The notes under the pieces: model-generated | What the model saw: the letters and a program-made list of their open reading frames with translations, nothing else | What the model was told of the DNA's origin: nothing | The model's database searches: none | Shown: positions 20,062-32,349 of the stretch, piece by piece | Position numbering within the stretch: the first letter of the stretch is position 1 | Layout: each line of letters starts with the position of its first letter | Source: Hofstenia miamia | Taxonomy: Eukaryota > Xenacoelomorpha > Acoela > Hofsteniidae | Reading direction: 5' to 3' | NCBI GenBank assembly: GCA_900660155.1 | Contig: CABFPE010001143.1 | Location: 28,032 to 92,031, forward strand | DNA length: 64,000 nucleotides | Position numbers and translations under genes: made by a program

Positions 20062-22780
20062 TTCAAAAATATTGTTCAATCCAGACCCCGCAATTTTTGA
20101 AGTTTTTGTTAAAAATAGGAATAGAAGAGGTGGTGGTCTTATGATTATTGTACCAAAAGAATTAAATTCAATATGAAAAAAAAAGATCTTGAATCTGATC
20201 ATTCTCTTTGAATCTTTATGGATTGAAATTAAATCACCTACAAATTCCTCCAAACATGAATTAATTAACGTATAAAGTTTAAATGCGATGAAATTTCAAA
20301 TATTCCTAATAATAACTATTCCCTAAGTACATTAGGCGACTTTAATATAAATTATTTCAGTTTTTATGAAAAAAATGCATTGAATGAACTATGCGCTATT
20401 TTTAACTTAAAAATTAAGACTCCCACTAGAAGAACAACATTAATTGATTATTTTTTATGTAATTCAGAAACTATATATAAACATTTAATCCTCGAATCTT
20501 TCAGTGATCATGCACTCTATATTTATATTAGTACATATCATGCTAAGTTATCTAAATTTAAAACGATTTATGCTATCTATAGATTTCAAAAACTATTCAG
20601 ATGAAATCATTGAAAATTTAACGAAAAAATATCCCTTTCGACTATATTCTGGTTCTCACATGTTAAATTACATTGCCGCATGGATCAATCAAAACTAAAC
20701 AAAGTAACACCGCTGAAGTCACACCGAGTAATTAACAAATCACGACGATTTAACTGTTAATCAACTAACTAAGAACACGATAAACACATAGCAGAAACTC
20801 TTTGAACTAGCTAAGTCGACCCAATTGGACTAATTACGAAAGATCAAAGAAATTAATTAAAGACCTACTCACAAAAAATACATCATTAAAACAACCTCGA
20901 TTTTTGAAAAACTTAAACTCTTCTAAACAAAAGTGGAAATTTTTAAACCGTTTTATTGGAAAATCGAATGATATTTCAGAAATTTATATTGATAATAAAA
21001 AATTTACCGATAAAAAAAGATTTTAAATCATCTAAATCACACTTTTAAAGAATTAGGTCACCTCAATATTCTTAAAATTCCTTTATCGAAACTTAAGCAA
21101 TCACATTGTAAATCTACGTTTCAATTTAGGTTATATACCTTAAAAGAATTACAAACTATTGTACGAAACTTAAACGTTAATAAATCTTCAGGTTCGACTC
21201 ATTTACCTTACTTTATAATTAAAGCATTTTTTCATGTATTTGGTGACCATTTATCATTTGCATTTAATCAATGTATAGTTCAAAACGAATTTCCGGCGAT
21301 AATGAAAAAGTCAGATATAACACCTTTGTATAAAAATGGAGATCCCCTGATTGCTAAAAATTATAGGCCAATTTCAATAAAGCATCCATTTAGTAAGCTA
21401 TTTGAAAGGTTACTGGACATTCAAATCATTCATATCTTGCATGTAAGAATATTTTATTATCTAAACAATTTGGTTTTCTCGCTAAACATAGTACAAGTGC
21501 TGCAATTATTTCAATTGATGAAAAAATATCCGCTAATAAATCTCAAAATAAATCCAGTTGCATAGCCCTTCTAGACTTAAGCAAAGCTTTTAGTTCAATG
21601 AATTTCGAAATTTTATCAATTAAACTTAAAAATTATGGATTTCAACAAAATTCAATTAAGATAATTATGAGTTTCTTAAAAAAATAGAAAACAGTGTGTA
21701 TTAAGGAATAACATGAAGTCTGATTAGATTACAACCAATTGAAGAGTACCTCAAAGCAAAGTACTAGGGCCAAATTTGTTTGCAATATATGTAAATGACA
21801 TAATTAAACATGTAAAACATAGTGAAATTTATCAATTTTCTGATGACACGTGTCTCATAAATACAGAGAATAATGCATTTAGGCCCACAAAAAATTTCCA
21901 AAGTGATATTGAAAATCTTTCAAGGTATTTCACATCCAATCAATTAAAAATTAATATTTAAAAAATTCAATTCATTATATTTTCCCCCAATGGTGTAAAA
22001 AAAATAACAAACAAAATTGAATTAATTGTGAACAGTGTTCTGATAAAACAAAGTGATCATGTTACATATTTATGTGTTGATATTGACAAAGATTTAAAAT
22101 TCGATAAATTTCTCCTAAAAAAGTTACAAAAAATCGCTTCTGGCGTTAGATACTTATACCACCTCAGAAATTTATTGGGCAGATTATCACATTCAGCTAT
22201 TGCACCCATTTTGCTTATCGCAACTAAATTATTGTTCATTTTATTTATTAATTTTAATACAAAAAGCTGCTATTTATTATCAAACACTTTTAATTGGTCA
22301 CTAAAAACATTACATTTTGCAAGTAAGCATGATCATGTTAGTGAATACAAACGAAAGTATAACATATTTTCCCGCTATATCAAGTACAATTCCATGCAGC
22401 TTCAATTTTATTTAAGTATAAATATGGCCGACAATCAATTTCTTTTCTAGATAATTACTTAAAAGTAAATCCTCGATCACATAAATTTATTTGTAGAAGT
22501 ATTTCATATCCTAGTTTTCATCAAGCAGGCTCTAATATTTGGAATGATTTAGATAATGAGACTAGAGTAGAAAAAAATTCCAAAAAATTTAGAAAAAAAT
22601 TAAGATGTGCACTTTTACATCGACATTTACTTATTTTTTACACTGAGCACACCACATACAGACACACACACACACAAATTTAATATTATTATACATTTCA
22701 TATTTAACTTGTAGATTAATTGTAATTTTTTGGCAAATATATTCCTTTAATTATTATTATTATTATTATTATTATTATTG
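20062..22780 (+). mobile_element. LINE-B: 5'-truncated CR1/L2-like LINE with (ATT)n tail
   Basis: Begins inside the endonuclease (FNPDPAIFEVFVKNRNRRGG, FESLWIEIKSPTNSS, GDFNINYF, ESFSDHALYIYIS). RT follows: KKSDITPLYKNGD and NYRPISI (fingers), ALLDLSKAFSSMNFEIL (motif A, Asp kept), RVPQSKVLGPNLFAIYVNDI (motif B) and YQFSDDTCLI (motif C, FSDD in place of the usual FADD). The C-terminal region has SHKFICRSISYPSFHQ and AGSNIWNDLDNE. The 3' end is an (ATT)n array at 22755-22780. Several stops and frame changes mean no intact ORF. It is related to LINE-A but clearly diverged. Confidence 0.85.
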
Positions 22781-23248
22781 CATCTCACAGCTTCATGCTG
22801 GTATCCCTCTCAGCTCGGCGAACTCTCCAGTTCCCAGGGAGTCTGAGAGCTTTCCTCAGGACTCTTGCTGTACCTAACAATGCTGCCTTCTGTGCTACCA
22901 CTTCTCCCCACTTTGATACTCCCAACTCCGTCAAGTATCTCTTATTCTTCTTACTCACTGCTCCTAGTGCTCCTACTACTACCGGGACTACTTCAACCTT
23001 CTTTAACTTCCACAGCCTTTCTATTTGCTCTGCCAACTCCCTGTACTTGTCTATCTTCTCTTTCTCCTTGCTTTCTACATTCCTGTCTTTTGGTACTGCT
23101 ATGTCTATCACTGTTCCTAATCTTTTCTCTTTGTCTACAACTACTATGTCTGGCCTCCGAGCTTCTATCGCCTTGCTTGTCTGTATGTTGAAGTCCCACA
23201 GTATCTTAACCTTCTCATTTTCTATGACATCCTGTGGCTTGTGATTAT
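22781..23248 (-). mobile_element. R4/Dong/NeSL-like LINE, 3' end with restriction-like endonuclease
   Basis: The minus strand is open from about 23243 to the stop near 22785. It reads HKPQDVIENEKVKILWDF, then RPDIVVVDKEKRLGTVIDIA, then KEKEKIDKYRELAEQIERLW, VVPVVVGALGAVSKK and LLGTARVLRKAL. The PD..(x)..D..KE-KY spacing is the PD-(D/E)XK-type endonuclease at the C-terminus of REL-type LINEs. It ends in AAT repeats on the minus strand that merge with the LINE-B tail. Its GC content is visibly higher than its surroundings. A fuller copy is at 48006-50398 (+). Confidence 0.8.
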
Positions 23249-23267
23249 TATTATTATTATTATATGA

Positions 23268-23499
23268 GCGCCGCTGAATACCAGTAAATTTCGATGCCTC
23301 TGCTATTCAGCGGCGCTGGGGGTGTATTCAGCGGCGCTGTGCGAATATTAGGCCTGTATCCAATCAAATTGGCTGAAAATTTGTAGCCATCTAGCTTAGT
23401 ATATTCGCCAAAAGTCACGTAAATTTCAGCGTGGTGGCGTTGTTCAAACGTGAGAAAAACGGCTTCCAAGTTTTCGAATTTTAACTATTATAGTGGCGC
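23268..23499. mobile_element. MITE candidate with GCGCC terminal inverted repeats
   Basis: Left end GCGCCGCTGAATACC and right end, inverted, GCGCCACTATAATAG. Two more inverted copies of the left-end word lie inside (attcagcggcgct near 23306 and 23327), making a multiple-repeat end. It is 232 bp, non-coding and more GC-rich than its surroundings. It lies directly after a (TTA)n run, and the right flank is an undetermined base (23500), so the target duplication cannot be read. Confidence 0.55.
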
Positions 23500-23500
23500 N

Positions 23501-23697
23501 CCAGTTCCCAGGGAGTCTGAGAGCTTTCCTCAGGACTCTTGCTGTACCTAACAATGCTGCCTTCTGTGCTACCACTTCTCCCCACTTTGATACTCCCAAC
23601 TCCGTCAAGTATCTCTTATTCTTCTTACTCACTGCTCCTAGTGCTCCTACTACTACCGGGACTACTTCAACCTTCTTTAACTTCCACAGCCTTTCTA
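23501..23697 (-). repeat. Exact repeat of 22827-23023 at a contig edge
   Basis: 197 bases identical to part of the R4-like LINE end, in the same orientation, preceded by a single N and followed by the 1000-N gap. This looks more like an unmerged contig overlap than a biological duplication. Confidence 0.8.
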
Positions 23698-24697
23698 NNN
23701 NNNNNNNNNNNNNNNNNNNNNNNNNNNNNNNNNNNNNNNNNNNNNNNNNNNNNNNNNNNNNNNNNNNNNNNNNNNNNNNNNNNNNNNNNNNNNNNNNNNN
23801 NNNNNNNNNNNNNNNNNNNNNNNNNNNNNNNNNNNNNNNNNNNNNNNNNNNNNNNNNNNNNNNNNNNNNNNNNNNNNNNNNNNNNNNNNNNNNNNNNNNN
23901 NNNNNNNNNNNNNNNNNNNNNNNNNNNNNNNNNNNNNNNNNNNNNNNNNNNNNNNNNNNNNNNNNNNNNNNNNNNNNNNNNNNNNNNNNNNNNNNNNNNN
24001 NNNNNNNNNNNNNNNNNNNNNNNNNNNNNNNNNNNNNNNNNNNNNNNNNNNNNNNNNNNNNNNNNNNNNNNNNNNNNNNNNNNNNNNNNNNNNNNNNNNN
24101 NNNNNNNNNNNNNNNNNNNNNNNNNNNNNNNNNNNNNNNNNNNNNNNNNNNNNNNNNNNNNNNNNNNNNNNNNNNNNNNNNNNNNNNNNNNNNNNNNNNN
24201 NNNNNNNNNNNNNNNNNNNNNNNNNNNNNNNNNNNNNNNNNNNNNNNNNNNNNNNNNNNNNNNNNNNNNNNNNNNNNNNNNNNNNNNNNNNNNNNNNNNN
24301 NNNNNNNNNNNNNNNNNNNNNNNNNNNNNNNNNNNNNNNNNNNNNNNNNNNNNNNNNNNNNNNNNNNNNNNNNNNNNNNNNNNNNNNNNNNNNNNNNNNN
24401 NNNNNNNNNNNNNNNNNNNNNNNNNNNNNNNNNNNNNNNNNNNNNNNNNNNNNNNNNNNNNNNNNNNNNNNNNNNNNNNNNNNNNNNNNNNNNNNNNNNN
24501 NNNNNNNNNNNNNNNNNNNNNNNNNNNNNNNNNNNNNNNNNNNNNNNNNNNNNNNNNNNNNNNNNNNNNNNNNNNNNNNNNNNNNNNNNNNNNNNNNNNN
24601 NNNNNNNNNNNNNNNNNNNNNNNNNNNNNNNNNNNNNNNNNNNNNNNNNNNNNNNNNNNNNNNNNNNNNNNNNNNNNNNNNNNNNNNNNNNNNNNNN
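23698..24697. other. Assembly gap, exactly 1000 N
   Basis: Second fixed-length placeholder gap. The sequence resumes inside a (TA)n array at the left edge of block A copy 2. Confidence 0.99.
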
Positions 24698-24717
24698 ATA
24701 TATATATATATATATAC
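24698..24717. repeat. (TA)n array at the left edge of block A copy 2
   Basis: Same position relative to block A as the array at 169-199, and truncated by the gap. Confidence 0.9.
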
Positions 24718-26289
24718 CATACATTGGTGCAGAGTAGCTTTCCAATGTTAAACTGGTACTATGCACCATTATTGACTAGTGTTATACATTTAAAGGTACA
24801 TGTATTTAATAATAATATAGTTTAAAACTCTGGTAAAATCTAAAATAAATATATTGCAAATTTTGCCACTTCCTATGGAAGCGATATTGATAACTTATTT
24901 TTGAAGGCATTAGCACACACTTAGATTTGACTTGCCAATAATGGAAATTAAATTAAAAATTTAAGTGCTTTATAATGCAAAATGAAGATACTAATTTACT
25001 GTCGGCAACAGAGTTTGACAAATTGATTATGACAAAACGCTAAGCAAATGACTAATAAGTGACGTTGCGGCAGTTTAGCAGACAAAGAACACGTTAACAA
25101 TTCAAATTTACGAAGGTGTTTACATGGTGTTTGTTCACTATAAATATGATGTAGGAGATTTATTTTGTTGATAAATTTAATTTCTTTAGATTTATTTTGT
25201 ATCATTCAGGTTTGATCATTAATGCAAATGGTAAGCTAATAGGTTTGAGCACATGAGTAGCAATCAGGATCCCCAAATTCAACTATCAGAATCTTGGGAA
25301 AGCTGCCCATCTCTTATATCATCTTGCAGCCGGTATCCTCCCATGTCACATAAAAGTACTATTCTTAGTGAAAACTTACTTAAACATCGTAATAAGAATA
25401 GCATAAAATGTGTCAAGAAATTAGTGAGATTAGCCATTTTAAGTAAAGGTGTAATAAGAATAGCTCATAACTAAATGTCAAATATAATTTACATGACTTT
25501 TAATTATGACTATACAAAGAATTTTACATAATATATATATATATATATATATAAATATATATAAAAATTGTTTTACAAACTTTAAATTCAAATGAATTCA
25601 GAACAAAATTAAAATAGGTCCACTTAATCATGCTCAAATGTGTTTAATATCAATGTAATGCTGATCTTGATAATTCACTAGAATTACAAAAACTTTGGTA
25701 AAGATTTAACATCAAAGTCCACAAAGCAATGTGGTAGACCGCGGTTGATAGCGTACAAATTATAGAGATACGTAGATGCCAATCCATTAAGGGATTTAAA
25801 AACAAGTGGTAAGACTTTGTACTTTATTCAATATTAAATAGGTAGCCAATGAAGATGCTTGAGAAGTGGCATAATATGATCATTTGAAATCTTTAGAGGA
25901 AGATTAGTCTATCAGCATTATTCTGAGCAACTTGCAATTTATTAAAACAAAGTATAGGTAAATCATATAAGAAAACGTTACAATGAACTGTTTGGATGCA
26001 TTACTGAAATTACACGTCTTTCAGCAGATGCAAATAGTAGCAAACTAAGCATTTCTACAATGAGTATAATTGATCGTAATGTAGTTTCGACATCAGTATC
26101 GTGGTTTTAGCAATGTTGTAAATCACAAAATAGAGACGTGCCAGTTGATAATTAAACCACAGTGTCGAAAAATCTCTAAAACCCAACTTACAAACCACGA
26201 TCATAAGATTGCATTTGTAGTTTCGAAATAGATATTTCATAGCCATTGGCTACTTCAAATACAGCTAAAACATAATTAGTTAGCACTTG

Positions 26290-26348
<59 letters not shown>

Positions 26349-26703
26349 ATTAGCATAGACGCTATGAAAGGGCTCCACCCGTTTCGTTGATATAAAACAT
26401 CAGTGCAAATATGCGGTAAAAACTTAATATATTTACAATAGACTACACTTTATATAATTTAATATTGCATGGTCTTAAAATAAGTTCAATGATATCATGC
26501 TTAGTTGTTTATTCAATAATTGATCTCTGTTTGATTGTTTAATTATTAATACTTCTCCTATTTCATGATGTTCTGATCTTAGTCGGATATAAAAATTTTC
26601 TTCTCTTAGTTGATGTATACTTTAAAAGAAAAAATAGGCCTATAGTGTTAATATATAGCGAGATATATGTATTTGAAACAAGATTAAGACATTTGAGTCA
26701 CCC

Positions 26704-26734
<31 letters not shown>

Positions 26735-27610
26735 AAATGAATTTTTTATTGAGTCAGCCTTATCATAATGAAGATCATAAAATAATGTTAGGTTTATAGC
26801 TTGGAGTAAGATTACGGGTTAAGTCTTGGGTTAGGGTTAAAGATATAGCTAGAGATAGGCTTAGAGTTAGGATTATGGTTTTGGATGCTTTTTTTGGACA
26901 AGGGTTATATGTTGATAAATTATATTATTTTTGCAAATATCTTGAAATAAGAACAAAAATATAGGCCCTAATTAACCCACTTTCTGACAAAACTGGAGCT
27001 AGTATAGTAGTTTTAAATAAATTTAAATGATAATTTACTCTGAGATTGCAATTAAAATTTTAGGAATAACAATAATCACTACGTATAAAATTTACCTGAA
27101 ATAGCATATATTTGTAGCCACTCAACGTTTAGAAAAATGCATGTCTTTTTAAACTAAATGTAACTTAAACAATTATTTCATAATAAAATCACACGTTGTA
27201 CACTTATGAAGAAATTAATCGGTTAGAAATTTGACGTCATCTCCTAACATCACTCAGTATTTCAAATTCCATTTTTTAACTGTAATTTGTATATTTTTTA
27301 TTGTAACGGTAAATATATTCGGTATTTCTAAAATGTCATTTGATCTGCAGGTATATACAAACCTTAGCTTCAAAATTTATAAAAAAATTTTAGTTGTTTT
27401 TCTAGTGGGGTCTCTGAGTCAAAGTATGTCTATACTTTTTCAAGATGAAATGCCGGTTTTTCGAATGTTTGTCTTAATTCTGTTGATGGAAATTTTAAAT
27501 CTAAAAAATGTCATTTATTGGGTAGATAGGCACATATCTTAGCCTCAAAATCTATAAAATTTTTTGCATTAGCTATTATTCTAATGTGATCCATGAGCCA
27601 AAATATGCTT

Positions 27611-27611
<1 letters not shown>
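24718..27611 (+). repeat. R-family repeat unit, second complete copy
   Basis: Counterpart of 201-3098, with the same internal (TA)n arrays (25531-25563, 26292-26341, 26706-26731) and the same embedded LINE-D, inverted Penelope-side segment and telomere-like stretch (26808-26883). Confidence 0.8.
25677..25997 (-). mobile_element. LINE-D fragment, copy 2
   Basis: Same sequence as 1160-1480: C-terminal LINE reverse transcriptase region with LKHLHWLPI and NGLASTYL, no catalytic core. Confidence 0.75.

Positions 27612-27613
<2 letters not shown>

Positions 27614-27646
<33 letters not shown>
27614..27646. repeat. (TA)n junction between R-family units, copy 2
   Basis: Here the R-unit end gagccaaaatat is followed by gcttcaaat before the array, the same words as at 160-169. 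At 3090-3110 the link is a different short sequence. The junction sequence therefore differs between the two copies. Confidence 0.85.
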
Positions 27647-28832
27647 ATACATTGGTGCAGAGTAGCTTTCCAATGTTAAACTGGTACTATGCACCATTAT
27701 TGACTAGTGTTATACATTTAAAGGTACATGTATTTAATAATAATATAGTTTAAAACTCTGGTAAAATCTAAAATAAATATATTGCAAATTTTGCCACTTC
27801 CTATGGAAGCGATATTGATAACTTATTTTTGAAGGCATTAGCACACACTTAGATTTGACTTGCCAATAATGGAAATTAAATTAAAAATTTAAGTGCTTTA
27901 TAATGCAAAATGAAGATACTAATTTACTGTTCATTCTCCTATGTACAAACAACATTTTTAAAAATCAGTATTTTTGAAGATTATTAAAATATTAACGTAA
28001 CTATTGTGGCATAATCGGTGGAGGAACAAATATAAACAAAAAAAAGAACTGAAAATCTAAATACTTTTTATTAATTTATTTTTTTATTGATTTCCTCATT
28101 TATCAGTTAACAATATTTACAAGTAGTAAATAATGCATATGGTAAAAGTATCTGTCGGCAACAGTGTTTGACAAATTGATTATGACAAAACGCTAAGCAA
28201 ATGACTAATAAGTGACGTTAACAATTCAAATTTACGAAGACAGGTACATGGTGTTTGGTTGCATATTTTTCACTATAAATATGATGTAGGAGATTTATTT
28301 TGTTGATAAATTTAATTTCTTTAGATTTATTTTGTATCATTCAGGTTTGATCATTAATGCAAATGGTAAGCTAATAGGTTTGAGCACATGAGTAGCAATC
28401 AGGATCCCCAAATTCAACTATCAGAATCTTGGGAAAGCTGCCCATCTCTTATATCACCGTGCAGCCGGTATCCTCCCATGTCACATAAAAGTACTATTTT
28501 TAGTAAAAACTTACTTAAACACCGTAATAAGAATAATATTGGCCCTAATTAACCCACTTTCTGACAAAACTGGAGCTAGTATAGTAGTTTTAAATAAATT
28601 TAAATTATAATAAACTCCAAGATTGCAATTAAAATGGTAGGAATAAGAATAATCACTACGTATAAATTTACCTGAAATAGCATATATTTGTAGCCACTCA
28701 ACGTTTAGAAAAATGCATGTCTTTTTGAACTAAATGTAACTTAAACAATTATTTCATAATAAAATCACACGTTGTACACTTATGAAGAAATTAATCGGTT
28801 AGAAATTTGACGTCATCTCCTAACATCACTCA
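27647..28832 (+). repeat. R-family partial unit in copy 2
   Basis: Matches 3128-3408, then carries the 225-bp extra segment, then continues as 3703-4332 does. ACAGGTAC and CACTATAAATATG are kept. Confidence 0.75.
27929..28153. other. 225-bp segment found only in block A copy 2
   Basis: It interrupts the run ctaatttactgtcggcaaca of copy 1 (3400-3419). The word ctgt lies at both edges, a possible 4-base duplication. It is AT-rich and non-coding, with no clear inverted ends. It may be a small insertion, or the ancestral state lost in copy 1. Confidence 0.5.
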
Positions 28833-29201
28833 GCATTTTGAACAATTTTTTTGCAATCTTTTTCATTTGAACTACCATCATCATTTTTTAAATTATTACT
28901 TGAAATGACTAATTTTGGCTTAAATATTTTCGAATGTAGAAATTCTTTGATTGTAGGAGTAATAGCATTACTCAATTTTATATTTTCACATTGATTTTTC
29001 AAGCATTTAATGAATTTCGAATTTATGCCACAAACAATGTCTTCATATTCAAGTTTTAAAGCATCTGATAATTTTAGTTCATTAATAAAGTCATCAAGAT
29101 TAGAAAAATCTCTAAATAGCGCGTTTATTCGTCCATCCTCTATAAGAGGACTAGCTTTTAGAATTTCTGAACAATTGATGTTTAGAAAATAATGCGAAAT
29201 T
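28826..29201 (-). CDS. Unrecognised open frame, copy 2
   Basis: Same 125-codon minus-strand open frame as 4326-4701, with no substitution noticed. No Met near the open end and no recognised domain. Conservation here reflects the young age of the block duplication, not selection. Confidence 0.35.
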
Positions 29202-30067
29202 CAATGAGGAAAAATTTCAGTTGCTAGCAGTCTCTAATAACATTAATCATATGCTTCAACTAAACTCAAATACTACAGTTAGTGCATTAAACTCAGTTAA
29301 AGACTTGGGTATTATTATTACAAACAATCTTAATTGGTCCACCCATATATATATTCCAAATTGAAAACATGCAATCAAACATTTTTAAACATTAAAAGAA
29401 TATTACCTTATAATACCATTGTTTGTGACAAAAGAATTATATACATAACTGCAATAAGATCAATCCTTATCTATGGATCTGTTTTTTGGCATCCCAGTAG
29501 ATGCGATATTGTTAGAATTGAACATTTTCAAAAACGCTGTTCGAAATGGATTTTGAATATTACGGACTACAAGAAGAGATTAATTAAACTGAATTCATTG
29601 CCACTTTCAATGCAATTACAACTCATTGATCTTATTTAATTTAATAGTATGCTTAATAACAATATTGATTTTAATATCTTTGACTACGTTTACCTATATA
29701 TTCCAAAACAAGGACTACGGCTCTATAATTAAAACTCTTTTCAAGTGCAAAATTAAAAAGAAGATTAATAATAATTTCTTCTTTATTCGTATTACTAAAT
29801 TACGTCCATTTAAATACAAACATTGAACTCTTTGATAGATCTTCAATAGTTAAAAGGCAATTAGAAGATTTAGTTAAACAACAATTTATTGATTTATATG
29901 CCTTTAATAATATTTATACTCATTTTTTAGTTTGTAATTGTAATATATATGCAATTCTAAGAATTTGCTTTATAAGAAATATTGAATTTGTTTTTTGTTT
30001 TCAATTAATTTGCCAAATTTCTTTGCTTAATAAGCAATAAAGTTGTTGTTGTTGTTGTTGTTGTTGT
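29190..30067 (+). mobile_element. LINE-alpha1 3' end, copy 2
   Basis: Counterpart of 4690-5570. The tail reads aataaagttgttg and lacks the ctt seen at 5541-5546 in copy 1. The (TTG)n run is at 30043-30067. Confidence 0.85.
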
Positions 30068-30644
30068 AAGATTTATTCTAAAATGAACATCCTTTTTCTT
30101 AAGATCCTATGCTTAATATTTATTACATTCAGCGTATTTCTTCTCAATCATCTCACATTTTTTTTATTTCTTTCGATTAATTCTTTCTAGAGATGTTAAG
30201 CCCAACCCCCGACCAATTTTAGAAGAATCACAAATAGAAAATAAACTACGAAATTGCTGCAATAACTATAAATTTGTATATCTCAATGCTAGATGACTCA
30301 ATTCAAAAAGAAATGATTTTCTAAACTTGATAAATAAGATAGGTCAAAACGCAATATTCTTAGTTACTGAAACTTGGTTAAATGATGACACTGATCCTAA
30401 TTTGTTTAATCCTGACCGACATTATTTTGACATTTTCATAAAAAAACCAATTCGGTGGAGGTGGCGGACTCATGAGACCAGGATATATTTGAATCACTCT
30501 AGATAGAAATTATATCGTTTGAAAACAAATTTCATAAGGAACTGATTAAAATCACATACAACCCAAATAAAAATTATCATATTCAGACTTATGCTTTATA
30601 TCCTTAATTTTCGAATCATTCAGTGATCATGCTATTTGCATCTA
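30068..30644 (+). mobile_element. LINE-alpha2 5' end, copy 2
   Basis: Counterpart of 5571-6146. In this copy the leader has a run of T near 30157 where copy 1 has tattgttatt, which shifts the leader frame before the 2A-like motif. The endonuclease part is otherwise the same. Confidence 0.85.
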
Positions 30645-30902
30645 CACCTGCGGACATATTAACTGAATAATGACTTTAAAACGCATTGAATAAGCGAGTT
30701 GTCTATATGTTTAATTTCTATGCAATTTATTATCAGCCACTAACACTTACTCAACTGTCTCTTGTGTGTTCTATTGTTACGTCACATCACACCGACACTC
30801 AGTAAACTGAATTCAGCATGGATGCAACTCCTACTTAGCAATCCTAGCTTGTTTTAGATTGACCTTAAAAGAGAAGAAGATCCATAAAGAAACCGCTACT
30901 CA
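30645..30902 (+). mobile_element. Tc1-like fragment, copy 2
   Basis: Counterpart of 6147-6404: left end after TA, internal deletion, ending at cgctactca. Confidence 0.75.
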
Positions 30903-31755
30903 TGTAATATAATCCAATCATGTGTGGTCAAGTTGAGAAAAATAGAGGAAAGAACTAAGACTGAACTTTGAAATAAATATTAATTGTACAACACATGATT
31001 ATGATTAGTTAATTATTTGTAAAATTATAATGCAGTATTTTTTCATATTAATTAATTTGGCAGTATATTGGACAAAAGGTGAAAGGCCGAAGTTGCTAAT
31101 GCTACTTAATGCTGACGTGAGTAATCAGCAGACGAAGGATAATCAGAGAATTGAAAATTGTCAACAACTTAGAATAACAGGTACTAGCCAAATATTTGAA
31201 TGTTTATTATTTGCAAGTATAAAAGTAGTGCAATTTATTATTTTGGTGATGACATAAATTCATTGGATTTAATTTGCTTTTCTTTGTCAGGTTATTTTAT
31301 TAATTTTCATGGAAAGCTAAATGTTCGAGCACTAGGGTATTCTAGACGGTGGTCCACGACTTCGTTTAATGGGAGCTTCGTAATGGCTTGGTAGCTGTAA
31401 ATGTAATGTAAAATATTTAGATTTTTTTGTCAATCTGCTTAATATTTAAAATTATGTTAATAAGTCAATGCTCTATTTATATTTATTTGAATATATGCAA
31501 TTGTAACGATGTAATTCAAGTTGGAAATGACGAAAAAATAAGCATATATAGAAATATACTTTTGCTACTCAAAAACATTTATAGGGCACATTTTATAAAA
31601 ATTCACAGAACGTTGTTACAGGTATTATGAAATATTTCAATATATAAAATAATAAACTAATATGATTTACCTCATTACTTCATTGTACTGCTATGTTTGC
31701 AAAGTAGAGAAGTAGACGAGCGCCTTGCTATGTTTTTCCTCAAAACATGCTGTGT
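30903..31755 (+). repeat. Right end of block A, copy 2, with diverged P module
   Basis: Counterpart of 6405-7255, with ACAGGTAC near 31177 and TATAAAAG 34 bases downstream. No gene seen. Confidence 0.4.
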
Positions 31756-32203
31756 TGTCAATATAAATGGACAATTTGCTCAATTAAATAAACGTTAAAT
31801 CATAGCTGTTTAAATATAAATATAGACTTTAGATATCAGTCTATCAGATTCCGAGAGTGAAGCATTAATACCTTTTCTTCTCGAATGTCTGTGCTGTGAA
31901 ATTCAAAAATTTTAATGGAATTTCCCTTGATTTGAAAGCGTGAATTCAATGCAATTATGCTCAATTAATTTTTGAAGTTTTTCCAAATTTCAGTAGTTAT
32001 ATAGAATCAGTAGCTTTCGAATTTCAACAATCCGAGAGTGAAGGAACATTATATGATATTGCTTGCCCATTAAAGCCAAAAATAAATTTTATCAATGTAT
32101 TAAGATAGCTAATAAATCACATTTTAAAGCGCCATCTATCGACAAGGAAAATCTTACTACAAAAATATTTCGTGTAATGATTATACATATCTATATATAT
32201 ATA
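31756..32203. other. AT-rich spacer
   Basis: The word ccgagagtgaag occurs near 31850 and 32030, as a short spaced repeat. No gene or element is recognised. Confidence 0.5.
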
Positions 32204-32204
32204 G

Positions 32205-32236
<32 letters not shown>
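32204..32236. repeat. (TA)n array at the left edge of block B
   Basis: Array followed by caatatagattgg. The same words follow the array at 42014-42056. Confidence 0.9.
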
Positions 32237-32237
<1 letters not shown>

Positions 32238-32349
32238 AATATAGATTGGATTTTATTACTTAGATAATTTGGAATTTGAACGAAATATGAATATGCATAA
32301 TCAAAAAGTGAGAAAATGACTGTGGTATAAAATCGCCAGAGTTGTTCTT

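Larger units (their letters stand above)
24718..31755 (+). repeat. Duplicated block A, copy 2
   Basis: Near-identical to 201-7255. Differences seen are lengths of (TA)n and (TTG)n, scattered single bases, a 225-bp segment present only here (27929-28153), and absence here of the partial tandem duplication found at 3404-3702. The right edge follows caaaacatgctgtg, after which the two copies continue into unrelated sequence. Confidence 0.9.

Noticed and set aside
23444-24825. Long frames on both strands spanning the second gap
   Set aside because: Same N artefact. Only the R4-like LINE portion at 23501-23697 (minus) has meaning.
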